From Flavobacteriaceae bacterium (GTDB lineage: Bacteria; Bacteroidota; Bacteroidia; Flavobacteriales; Flavobacteriaceae), in contig DAOVTF010000169.1 in assembly GCA_030633225.1 (NCBI GenBank), positions 1 to 5,095 of the forward strand: a DNA stretch of 5,095 nucleotides. The letters are read 5' to 3'. Below the pieces are notes generated by a model, which made no database searches, was not told the origin of the DNA, and saw only the letters and a list, made by a program, of their open reading frames with translations. Of this stretch, positions 1-5,095 are shown piece after piece. Positions within the stretch are counted from its first letter, which is position 1; every line of letters begins with the position of its first letter. The translations under genes and the position numbers were made by a program.

Positions 1-439
1 AAGTTACTCTACCTGGAACCAATCCCATAAAACTTTTTGGTACTCCAAAGAGTTTCTGTACTTTTTTATCAGTATCAGCCAATAAAGTAAAAGGTAAGTT
101 ATACTTTTCTGAAAACTTTTTATGTGAAGCCACATTATCTGAACTAATACCAATAACCTCAACATTTAAATCGCTAAATACTTCAAATTCATCACGAAAA
201 GAACAGGCCTCTTTTGTACAACCTGGTGTATCATCTTTGGGGTAAAAATATATAACCATAGGTTTTTTACCTCTATAGTCATCCAGATTAAATTGATTAT
301 TGTTTTGATCTTTTAAAGTAAATATTGGAACTATGTCTCCAACAACTATATTATTTGTTTGACTCATCATTTTGTTAATTGTAAATAATAATAGAATTGA
401 AAATAAAAAAACTAAACCTATTTTTTTTAAATTTTTCAT
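1..439 (-). CDS. bcp: Peroxiredoxin, Bcp/PrxQ type, probably exported (partial, C-terminus beyond left edge)
   Basis: This is a thiol peroxidase of the Bcp/PrxQ family, which reduces hydrogen peroxide and organic hydroperoxides using thioredoxin-type reductants. The 146 visible residues run from an ATG at 439-437 to the window edge with no stop. Residues 61-80 contain the hallmark YFYPKDDTPGCTKEAC; Cys74 is the expected peroxidatic cysteine and Cys79 the resolving cysteine with the CX4C spacing of PrxQ. A G-L-V-P-G-R stretch at 139-144 supplies the conserved Arg of the active site. Residues 1-27 form a basic start, a hydrophobic core (about 8-21) and a Ser-Gln end, which reads as a signal peptide or membrane anchor. 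Met24 and Met25 offer an alternative start that would give a cytosolic enzyme of the usual Bcp length; I prefer 439 because the extension is in frame, stop-free and strongly signal-like. It is divergent from the deaminase gene. The family call is firm, the location less so. Confidence 0.9.
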   Translation of the reverse strand, partial: MKNLKKIGLVFLFSILLLFTINKMMSQTNNIVVGDIVPIFTLKDQNNNQFNLDDYRGKKPMVIYFYPKDDTPGCTKEACSFRDEFEVFSDLNVEVIGISSDNVASHKKFSEKYNLPFTLLADTDKKVQKLFGVPKSFMGLVPGRVT

Positions 440-443
440 GATA

Positions 444-451
444 CAAATATC
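444..451 (-). promoter_or_regulatory. Weak candidate -7 box for the peroxiredoxin gene
   Basis: On the minus strand the octamer GATATTTG lies 4 bases upstream of the ATG at 439 and differs at one position from the Bacteroidota -7 consensus TAnnTTTG. It would give a nearly leaderless transcript for the long start, or a normal leader if the internal Met24/25 start is used. No clear -33 TTTG is visible. The same octamer occurs twice more in the dyad at 532-557, so it may be a protein-binding half-site instead. Weak evidence. Confidence 0.2.
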
Positions 452-531
452 AACATTTTATAATAACCTGAATTTGATATAAGATTTAATATACAGGATT
501 CAAAAAGAAGATAAGATTTGAAGGGTGAAAT

Positions 532-557
532 TTTTCAAATATCAAGATATTTGAAAA
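532..557. repeat. Perfect inverted repeat, 12-bp arms with 2-bp spacer
   Basis: The left arm TTTTCAAATATC (532-543) and right arm GATATTTGAAAA (546-557) are exact reverse complements separated by AA. The symmetry ends sharply at both sides. The inner octamer CAAATATC recurs at 444-451 next to the peroxiredoxin start. Because both neighbouring genes point away from it, a terminator role is not expected; an operator for a dimeric regulator, or a hairpin in a long leader, are the likelier readings. No regulator can be named from the sequence. Confidence 0.6.
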
Positions 558-748
558 TATTTTATATTGTAAAGATTGCTTTTTATTTGAATACCCGTTG
601 GGCTTTATTAATTTTACTCTATTCTTGCTAAATTTTATCAAATTAACTAGTTAGTCCTTCTAAAATTCACCTTCGAATATAAAAAAATTAATCTAAGCTG
701 TAAAAATATATTATATCGAACTCAGGTTAATAGAACTTAAAATTTGCT

Positions 749-756
749 TAATTTTG
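749..756 (+). promoter_or_regulatory. Candidate Bacteroidota -7 box (TAATTTTG) for the deaminase gene
   Basis: TAATTTTG matches TAnnTTTG exactly and lies 18 bases before the ATG at 775, implying a leader of roughly a dozen bases. A convincing -33 TTTG at the usual spacing is not visible. The match also explains why the upstream TTG at 754 is unlikely to be the start codon, since it falls inside this box. Confidence 0.35.
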
Positions 757-774
757 ATTTCCAAATTAATTAAA

Positions 775-1785
775 ATGAAAAAATTTATAAAAAACTTACC
801 TAAAGCAGAGTTGCATTTGCATATAGAAGGTTCTTTTGAACCAGCTCAAATGTTTGAAATTGCTCAACGAAATAAGATTGAAATTCCTTATAAATCAGTT
901 GAAGAAATTGAAAAAGCCTATCAATTTGATTGTCTACAAGACTTTTTAGATATATATTATCAAGGTGCAAGTGTTTTAATTACCGAACAGGATTTTTATG
1001 ATTTAACTTATAGCTACCTCAAGAAATGTGCAAATCAAAATGTTCGGCATACAGAGATCATGTTTGATCCGCAAACTCATACTGAGCGTGGTATATCTTT
1101 TGAAACTGTTATTAAAGGAATATCTAAGGCATGCAATGATGCAGAAAAACAATTGGGAGTTACCTCCTTATTAATTATGAGTTATTTACGCCACTTATCA
1201 GAAGAAGATGCTTTTAAAACACTTGAACAATCCTTGGATTATAAACATTTAATTACAGCTGTTGGACTAGATTCTTCTGAAAGGGGAAATCCTCCTTCAA
1301 AATTTAAAAATGTGTTTGATGCTTCTGTAAAAGAGGGGTATATACCTTTGGCTCATGCTGGTGAAGAAGGCGATGCTGATTATGTTTGGGAAGCCTTAGA
1401 TATTTTAAAAATTAAACGTATTGACCATGGTAATAATTCTCTTCAAGATCCAATACTAATTCAAGAAATAATTAATCGAGATATCGCGTTGACGGTTTGT
1501 CCGCTATCAAATACTTCTTTACAAGTAGTGAAAAATTTAAAGGATCATCCATTAAAAAAGATGATGGAATTAGGATTAAAAGTTACCATAAATTCTGATG
1601 ATCCAGCTTATTTCGGAGGACAAGTAAATCAAAATTATATTGAAATACAAAAGGCTTTAAACTTAACAAAAGAAGATTTATATGAATTGGCTAAAAATTC
1701 GTTTCAATATGCTTTAATAGATGAAAAAACAAAACAGAAATATTTAAAGGAATTGAATATTTTTTATGAACAAAACAAAAACTAA
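775..1785 (+). CDS. Adenine deaminase / adenosine deaminase family protein
   Basis: This is a zinc amidohydrolase that deaminates a purine, most likely adenine to hypoxanthine in salvage. The 336 residues from the ATG at 775 show the full ADA-superfamily signature: His14 and His16 in the opening ELHLHIEG motif, His194 and catalytic Glu197 in AHAGEE, His218 in IDHG, and Asp275-Asp276 in NSDDP. The stretch FDPQTHTERGI (98-107 region), LRHLSEE (138-144) and VGLDSSE (163-169) resemble, from memory, the bacterial/fungal adenine deaminase branch (Pseudomonas PA0148, yeast Aah1) more than classical adenosine deaminases. The frame extends back to a TTG at 754, but homology begins right after the ATG and the TTG lies in a promoter-like box, so 775 is chosen. 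The gene stands alone and converges on the DUF299 gene. The superfamily is certain; adenine rather than adenosine (or aminofutalosine) as substrate is inferred. Confidence 0.9.
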   Translation: MKKFIKNLPKAELHLHIEGSFEPAQMFEIAQRNKIEIPYKSVEEIEKAYQFDCLQDFLDIYYQGASVLITEQDFYDLTYSYLKKCANQNVRHTEIMFDPQTHTERGISFETVIKGISKACNDAEKQLGVTSLLIMSYLRHLSEEDAFKTLEQSLDYKHLITAVGLDSSERGNPPSKFKNVFDASVKEGYIPLAHAGEEGDADYVWEALDILKIKRIDHGNNSLQDPILIQEIINRDIALTVCPLSNTSLQVVKNLKDHPLKKMMELGLKVTINSDDPAYFGGQVNQNYIEIQKALNLTKEDLYELAKNSFQYALIDEKTKQKYLKELNIFYEQNKN

Positions 1786-1793
1786 ATTAGGCA

Positions 1794-2606
1794 TCATGTT
1801 ATTCCCCCTTTGCTTTTAATATGAGTTAAAATTTCAGAAGATATTTCTTCAATTGGTTTATTAGTAACATCAACGACTTTCCATTTTGAATTTAAGTTAA
1901 AAATTCTATTGCCGTAATTTAATTCTTGCTGCACATAAGATAAGTTTGAGTAATTACCAGTTAAACCCCCTAAATGTACATCTCTTACCTGCCTCAATTT
2001 TGTTAATCTGCTTGGGTAAGTTGTTAAACAAAAAATTCGTTCAGGCGGGAGTTTATAAACATTATCATGGAGTGGAAAATTTAATATTATTGGAATATTT
2101 GCGACTTTCCAACCTTTATATGCCATGTAAACACTTAAAGGGGTTTTAAAAGTTCTTGAAACACCTAACAATACAATATTGGCATTATCCAATTCATTTA
2201 CATGCTGACCATCATCATGACGAAGTGCAAATTCAATAGCTTCAATTCTTTGAAAATAGGCTTTGTTCAATTTACGAAATATACCTGGTTTTTCGGTTGG
2301 AACATTTTCAAAATGGTGAGATAATTGTGCAAGTAGAGGCCCCATCAAGTCAATAGTTCTAATATTATGAAGCCTTCCTTTTTTTAAAATAAAATGTCGT
2401 AACTCTCGTGATACTAGTGTATGAATAATAAGTCCATGAATCTTTTCTGATTCGTATATAATTTCCATAATTTGTTCTTCAGTACGAACATTAGGGCGAA
2501 TAAAAGGCTCAACTTCGATAAATTCAAATTGAACTAAAGCTGCTTTTAATGATTGTCTCGCTGTACCACCAGTTCCATCTGATACTATAAAAACATTTTG
2601 CAACAT
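1794..2606 (-). CDS. Pyruvate,phosphate dikinase / PEP synthase regulatory protein (DUF299, PSRP/PDRP family)
   Basis: Members of this family are bifunctional Ser/Thr kinase and phosphorylase enzymes. They switch pyruvate,phosphate dikinase or PEP synthase off by ADP-dependent phosphorylation of an active-site threonine and on by Pi-dependent removal of the phosphate. The 270-residue length is typical. Evidence is the opening VSDGTGGTA (8-16, cf. SDSTGETA), the P-loop GVSRTFKTPLS (148-158) followed by VYMAYKGWKVANIP, a LTTYPSRL segment (194-201), and the C-terminal KWKVVDVTNKPIEEISSEIL. Phe153 sits in the P-loop position just before the lysine, where I expect a small residue (Ser or Gly). The ATG at 2606 is directly at the start of the family homology. 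No target kinase gene is in the window, so which enzyme it regulates (dikinase or PEP synthase) cannot be decided. It converges with the deaminase gene, with 8 bp between stops. Confidence 0.92.
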   Translation of the reverse strand: MLQNVFIVSDGTGGTARQSLKAALVQFEFIEVEPFIRPNVRTEEQIMEIIYESEKIHGLIIHTLVSRELRHFILKKGRLHNIRTIDLMGPLLAQLSHHFENVPTEKPGIFRKLNKAYFQRIEAIEFALRHDDGQHVNELDNANIVLLGVSRTFKTPLSVYMAYKGWKVANIPIILNFPLHDNVYKLPPERIFCLTTYPSRLTKLRQVRDVHLGGLTGNYSNLSYVQQELNYGNRIFNLNSKWKVVDVTNKPIEEISSEILTHIKSKGGIT

Positions 2607-2684
2607 ATATATTTAGATTTCTATTTAAGTCACTAAATTAATAAAGAAATTTCTAATTTTTACTTATTTATATCATGTCTATCA

Positions 2685-2692
2685 TATTTTTG
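2685..2692 (+). promoter_or_regulatory. Candidate Bacteroidota -7 box (TATTTTTG) for the barrel protein gene
   Basis: TATTTTTG is an exact match to TAnnTTTG and lies 34 bases before the ATG at 2727, which would give a leader of about 28 bases. A T-rich stretch about 21 bases upstream (around 2657-2662) is a poor stand-in for the -33 TTTG. The site lies in the 120-bp divergent gap shared with the DUF299 gene. Confidence 0.4.
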
Positions 2693-2726
2693 GTACCTTT
2701 ATTACACTAATTTCAAACCTTTAATC

Positions 2727-3560
2727 ATGAAAAAAGTAACAATCATTTCAATTTTTATATTATTATCAACTACAGTTTATTCACAATTTTATATCGGAGG
2801 TAATTTAGGCTATAGTTTTGGAGCTACTCCTCGTGTTAATGGGAAAGAAGTAAAATCAAATAATGGTGTTTTAGAAACTACAAATATTTATGGTAGCTAT
2901 GGTGAGGGATTTAGTGGAGGAGTAAAACTTGGTTATTTTTTTAGTCAGCGCTTTGGAGTAGAATTGAATATAGGTTTTTTAGATGGTTCTGAGCAAAAAA
3001 AATCTGATGTTTTAATTGGAATTGATGGATTACCTGTTAACAATAATACTGCAGTTTCCACTGATGCAATTGCTTATTCTCAATTAATAAGATCCACTTT
3101 ATCATTAGTTTATAAAACAAATATCGGATTTTACGGTAGGTTTGGTTTTTATATTCCTTTAGGTGGAAAAACTACTGTTGAGGTTGAAGATAATAGAATA
3201 TTTGGAAGTCAAATACCCGGTATAGGTGAAATTCCTTTTCAAGTAGAAACTTCTTATGAAATGGAACTTAAAGGAGAGTTTTCTCTTGGTTTTTCTGGTG
3301 CTATTGGTTATTATTACGCTTTTGAAAAAGGATGGAGTTTGTTTACCGAAATGGAGTATTTAGGATTAGCAATAAAAAGTGGTACAGCTGAATACACAAA
3401 ATATAATCAGAGTATATCACCACATCAAGTTGGTACTATTCCAGGCTTTCCTATTGTAACAACTCTTGAAGATTTGGGTGATGGAAAAAATATTAAATAT
3501 GTTGATACAGTAAAATCAACCGATAATTATCCGGGAAACCCTGGTTTTGATCAAACGTAA
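2727..3560 (+). CDS. Outer-membrane beta-barrel protein, interrupted by an in-frame stop before its last strand
   Basis: This is a predicted outer-membrane beta-barrel of the small OmpA/OmpW-like porin type; its cargo or role is unknown. Residues 1-19 form a signal peptide (MKK, hydrophobic core, V-Y-S) followed by Gln20, a typical flavobacterial cleavage context. The mature part alternates Gly/aromatic strands, such as YIGGNLGYSFG (22-32), FSGGVKLGYFF (62-72), GFYGRFGFYIPLGG (134-147) and FSLGFSGAIGYYYAF (186-200), with polar loops rich in Asn, Asp and Gly. The frame ends at a TAA (3558-3560) after 277 residues, inside what looks like the last long outer loop. The same frame then continues, ending with an FGINIGAIYRFGN strand, so this product lacks the C-terminal strand that normally carries the BAM recognition signal. 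It may be a recent pseudogene, a sequencing error or, less likely, a read-through gene. Start choice is firm because of the signal peptide. Confidence 0.85.
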   Translation: MKKVTIISIFILLSTTVYSQFYIGGNLGYSFGATPRVNGKEVKSNNGVLETTNIYGSYGEGFSGGVKLGYFFSQRFGVELNIGFLDGSEQKKSDVLIGIDGLPVNNNTAVSTDAIAYSQLIRSTLSLVYKTNIGFYGRFGFYIPLGGKTTVEVEDNRIFGSQIPGIGEIPFQVETSYEMELKGEFSLGFSGAIGYYYAFEKGWSLFTEMEYLGLAIKSGTAEYTKYNQSISPHQVGTIPGFPIVTTLEDLGDGKNIKYVDTVKSTDNYPGNPGFDQT

Positions 3561-3641
3561 GAAGTTATAGATTTTAAACAATCTGCTCCCTATGATTCTT
3601 TCGGAATCAACATTGGTGCAATTTATCGATTTGGTAATTAG
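3561..3641 (+). pseudogene. Detached C-terminal barrel strand of the interrupted outer-membrane protein
   Basis: Directly after the TAA at 3558-3560 the same reading frame stays open for 26 codons and ends with TAG at 3639-3641. Its translation reads EVIDFKQSAPYDS then FGINIGAIYRFGN: a polar loop followed by an alternating amphipathic strand ending near Arg-Phe, the usual form of a final outer-membrane barrel strand. There is no start codon of its own. The TAG abuts the last codon of the convergent PTPS gene without a spare base, as expected if this was the original gene end. A single base change (CAA, AAA or GAA to TAA) would explain the break. Confidence 0.75.
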
Positions 3642-4052
3642 CTAGTTACCAGTATAAATAACAAAATTACGTGGAGTTTCGTAAAGTGTTACAGATAGAT
3701 CTAGTTTTGGGTCTATTTTGTTTCTAAGTTTATTCCAAATAACAACAGATATATTTTCAGCAGTTGGATTTAAGGTTTTAAATTCTTGAACTTCTTCATT
3801 TAAATTTTTATGATCAAATTGATCTTCTATTTCTTTTCTTATTAGATCTTTAAGAATTTTCATATCCATTACAAAACCCGTTTCGGGGTGAATTTCTCCC
3901 GTAACTGAAACTACCAATTCATAATTATGACCGTGAAAATTAGGATTTGCACATTTACCAAAAACCTCTGAATTTCGTGCATCACTCCATTCACAATTAT
4001 ATAATCTATGTGCTGAATTAAAATGTGCTCTTCTGTTTACCGTTACTCTCAT
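3642..4052 (-). CDS. queD: 6-pyruvoyl-tetrahydropterin synthase / 6-carboxytetrahydropterin synthase (QueD) family
   Basis: This zinc enzyme acts on dihydroneopterin triphosphate, giving 6-carboxytetrahydropterin for queuosine (QueD) or 6-pyruvoyltetrahydropterin (PTPS). In the 136 residues the zinc ligands are His15 (FNSAHRL) and His40/His42 (HGHNY). Cys34 in FGKCANPN is the catalytic cysteine, Asp80-His81 in DHKNLN complete the catalytic set, and Glu125 in LYET should anchor the pterin ring. The FGKC-NPN-HGHNY spacing resembles animal PTPS more than E. coli QueD, which has a shorter loop there. Cys at position 34 argues against the PTPS-III folate variant, which uses Glu. It lies 41 bp downstream of idi on the same strand and is probably co-transcribed. 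The family is firm; QueD versus a PTPS-like role is undecided, as no other queuosine gene is in the window. Confidence 0.88.
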   Translation of the reverse strand: MRVTVNRRAHFNSAHRLYNCEWSDARNSEVFGKCANPNFHGHNYELVVSVTGEIHPETGFVMDMKILKDLIRKEIEDQFDHKNLNEEVQEFKTLNPTAENISVVIWNKLRNKIDPKLDLSVTLYETPRNFVIYTGN

Positions 4053-4093
4053 AAGTCCCTAATTTCATTTATTATCAATAATTTATTCACTAC

Positions 4094-4612
4094 TTACCTC
4101 ATTAATTTTGCATACGACTCTTTAAAAATAATCTTAAACCATTCTGTATAATACTCAGGGTGGTTTTTAATGTCAATTTTAACATCTTCTAATGTCATCC
4201 ATTTATAACTTTCTACTTCATCTTTATTGATTTCGGGATAGCCATTAAAATAACCAACCATCACATGATCTAATTCATGCTCTGTCAAACCATTATCAAA
4301 AGGTGCTTTATAAACAAACCAAAAAACCTCTTTTAAATCGCATACAAAACCCATTTCTTCCTGTAGTCTACGTTTCCCAGCTTCAATATTAGATTCTCCA
4401 TCTCTTTGGTGGCTACAACAAGTATTTGTCCATAAAGTGGGTGAATGATATTTATCTGCAGCTCTTTGCTGCAACAATAATTCTCCATTATCATTAAAAA
4501 CAAAAACAGAAAAAGCACGATGTAACCTTGCTTTTTCGTGAGCTTCCATTTTAGGCATCAAACCCAATTGCTCATCATTTTCATTCACTAATATTACTTG
4601 TTCTTCTGTCAT
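4094..4612 (-). CDS. idi: Isopentenyl-diphosphate delta-isomerase, type I
   Basis: This cytoplasmic Nudix-fold enzyme interconverts isopentenyl and dimethylallyl diphosphate, the first branch point of isoprenoid synthesis; in flavobacteria it serves the mevalonate pathway, which needs it to make dimethylallyl diphosphate. The 172 residues match the type I family throughout. Metal ligands are His25 and His31 (AHEKARLHRAFS), His68 (TNTCCSH), and Glu111/Glu113 (EHELDH). Cys66 is the active-site cysteine, Glu111/113 lie by the second proton-transfer site, and Tyr101 and Trp158 match E. coli Tyr104 and Trp161. The Nudix-like GESNIEAGKRRLQEEMG occupies 72-88. The ATG at 4612 gives the standard N-terminus and is preceded by an A-rich leader rather than a Shine-Dalgarno site. 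It lies between the sialidase-like gene (22-bp gap) and the PTPS gene (41-bp gap), all on the same strand. Confidence 0.95.
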   Translation of the reverse strand: MTEEQVILVNENDEQLGLMPKMEAHEKARLHRAFSVFVFNDNGELLLQQRAADKYHSPTLWTNTCCSHQRDGESNIEAGKRRLQEEMGFVCDLKEVFWFVYKAPFDNGLTEHELDHVMVGYFNGYPEINKDEVESYKWMTLEDVKIDIKNHPEYYTEWFKIIFKESYAKLMR

Positions 4613-4626
4613 TTTTTAATTTGATA

Positions 4627-4634
4627 CAAATTTA
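4627..4634 (-). promoter_or_regulatory. Candidate Bacteroidota -7 box (TAAATTTG) for idi
   Basis: On the minus strand TAAATTTG matches TAnnTTTG exactly and ends 14 bases before the idi ATG. It begins directly after the stop codon of the sialidase-like gene, so idi could be transcribed on its own as well as by read-through. No good -33 element at standard spacing is visible; it would have to lie in the end of the upstream coding region. Confidence 0.35.
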
Positions 4635-5095
4635 TTAATTTAAAACATCAATTGAAAAACTAGCTGTTTTAATAGTTGACTGTTTATCAACTATATGATT
4701 CCATGCAACAATTATTTTGTCATTTAATAATTCAAATTGTGGAAATCCACTTCCTCTTGATGCTGAAATAGTACTTACTACAAACATTTTAGATTTTGAT
4801 CCATCTATATTTACTTTTATCATTCTAATTTCAGTATCCTTTTTAGTTGTTTCCATCCAACTAACTATAGCATTTTTATCATCAATTAATGCCACGTCTA
4901 CTCTACCAATTGCTTTACCATTATCTATTCTAATTGGTGTGGCAAAACTTTCACCATTATCATCAGAAAAAGATAGGTTTACTTTTGGATGATCATTTGC
5001 AGCTGTAAACCAAGCTACTACCAAAGTATTATTAAAAGCATCTGCTTTAGGACCATTAACCGGACATCCATTAATTTCCCAATTATCATGATAAA
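4635..5095 (-). CDS. Sialidase-like (BNR/Asp-box) beta-propeller protein, C-terminal part (partial, N-terminus beyond right edge)
   Basis: The frame is open from the right edge to a TAA at 4637-4635, giving 152 visible residues. It begins NWEINGCPVNGP (5-15), a segment I associate with bacterial exo-alpha-sialidase-like propeller proteins, and contains one clear Asp box, S-x-D-x-G-x-x-F (Ser43, Asp45, Gly47, Phe50). Repeating blades follow: VVAWFTA (25-31), GRVDVALIDDKNAIVSWME (63-81), SASRGSGFPQF (110-120) and IIVAWNH (127-133). Leu24 is encoded by a TTG that could be mistaken for a start, but the protein-like sequence continues upstream of it. Catalytic Arg, Tyr and Glu residues of true sialidases cannot be assessed in this fragment, so sialic acid hydrolysis is not shown; many members have no tested substrate. 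Its stop lies 22 bp before idi. Confidence 0.75.
   Translation of the reverse strand, partial: YHDNWEINGCPVNGPKADAFNNTLVVAWFTAANDHPKVNLSFSDDNGESFATPIRIDNGKAIGRVDVALIDDKNAIVSWMETTKKDTEIRMIKVNIDGSKSKMFVVSTISASRGSGFPQFELLNDKIIVAWNHIVDKQSTIKTASFSIDVLN

Larger units (their letters stand above)
440..774. other. Divergent intergenic region without recognisable genes
   Basis: These 335 bases separate the start of the peroxiredoxin gene (minus strand) from that of the deaminase (plus strand). I see no coding region of meaningful length in either direction, no tRNA and no recognisable riboswitch. The region holds the promoters of both neighbours, a 26-base dyad at 532-557, a 10-base palindrome TAACTAGTTA at 644-653 that could be chance in DNA this AT-rich, and a small GC-richer patch CCCGTTGGG at 594-602. 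It is long compared with the other gaps in the window, which fits a region carrying regulatory sites. Confidence 0.6.

Noticed and set aside
594..602. CCCGTTGGG patch as a small RNA or terminator
   Set aside because: The potential stem is only 3 bp and no further structure or flanking signals could be found.
754..774. TTG at 754 as start of the deaminase
   Set aside because: It adds seven unconserved residues and falls inside a promoter-like TAATTTTG box; the ATG at 775 is directly before the family homology.
1946..2149. Plus-strand open frame of 67 codons
   Set aside because: It lies wholly inside the DUF299 gene on the other strand, whose protein shows clear family motifs across this stretch; the plus-strand translation has no recognisable features.
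3593..3609. Small hairpin TGATTC-TTTCG-GAATCA as terminator of the barrel gene
   Set aside because: The stem is only 6 bp, no T-run follows, and it lies in codons that encode the barrel gene's original C-terminus.
4333..4518. Minus-strand open frame of 61 codons inside idi
   Set aside because: It is a frame-shifted shadow of the Nudix core of idi, which is intact and well conserved here.
4717..4992. Plus-strand open frame of 91 codons with hydrophobic stretches
   Set aside because: It is antisense to the sialidase-like gene. The apparent hydrophobic segments arise from the complement of its polar Asp/Lys-rich codons.
5022..5024. TTG as start of the sialidase-like gene
   Set aside because: The frame stays open to the window edge and the upstream residues include the NGCPVNGP segment typical of the family, so this is an internal leucine.
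1..5095. A novel multi-gene system such as a defence, secretion or mobile element
   Set aside because: All genes belong to known, mostly housekeeping families, with no transposase, integrase, toxin pair, CRISPR repeats or attachment repeats, and no odd composition block visible by eye.

Overview
The window looks like a chromosomal stretch from a member of the Bacteroidota, most likely a marine or aquatic Flavobacteriaceae. The DNA is strongly AT-rich. Start codons follow A/T-rich leaders rather than clear Shine-Dalgarno sites, TAnnTTTG-type boxes lie upstream of several genes, and two predicted exported proteins have signal peptides ending in Ser-Gln, a habit typical of this phylum. A type I isopentenyl diphosphate isomerase also fits the mevalonate-using flavobacteria. 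These assignments come from motif reading only; no database search was run.

Layout from left to right. (1) The 5' part of a minus-strand Bcp/PrxQ peroxiredoxin, cut by the left edge and carrying a hydrophobic N-terminus. (2) A 335-bp divergent intergenic region without genes but with a striking 12-bp-arm inverted repeat. (3) A plus-strand adenine/adenosine deaminase family gene. (4) A minus-strand pyruvate,phosphate dikinase/PEP synthase regulatory protein (DUF299 family), whose stop lies 8 bp from that of the deaminase. (5) A plus-strand outer-membrane beta-barrel gene with an in-frame TAA: the same frame continues for 26 more codons that encode a typical last barrel strand, ending exactly where the next gene ends. 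(6) A minus-strand series reading sialidase-like protein (cut by the right edge), then isopentenyl diphosphate isomerase (idi), then a PTPS/QueD pterin enzyme.

The genes are mostly housekeeping: peroxide defence, purine salvage, control of PEP/pyruvate interconversion, isoprenoid precursor balance and pterin or queuosine chemistry. They do not form one obvious pathway. Only idi and the PTPS gene (41 bp apart, same strand) look like a likely co-transcribed pair.

I see no CRISPR array, insertion sequence, tRNA, rRNA or recognisable defence system, and no convincing undescribed multi-gene system. The most interesting point is the interrupted barrel gene, followed by the intergenic dyad.
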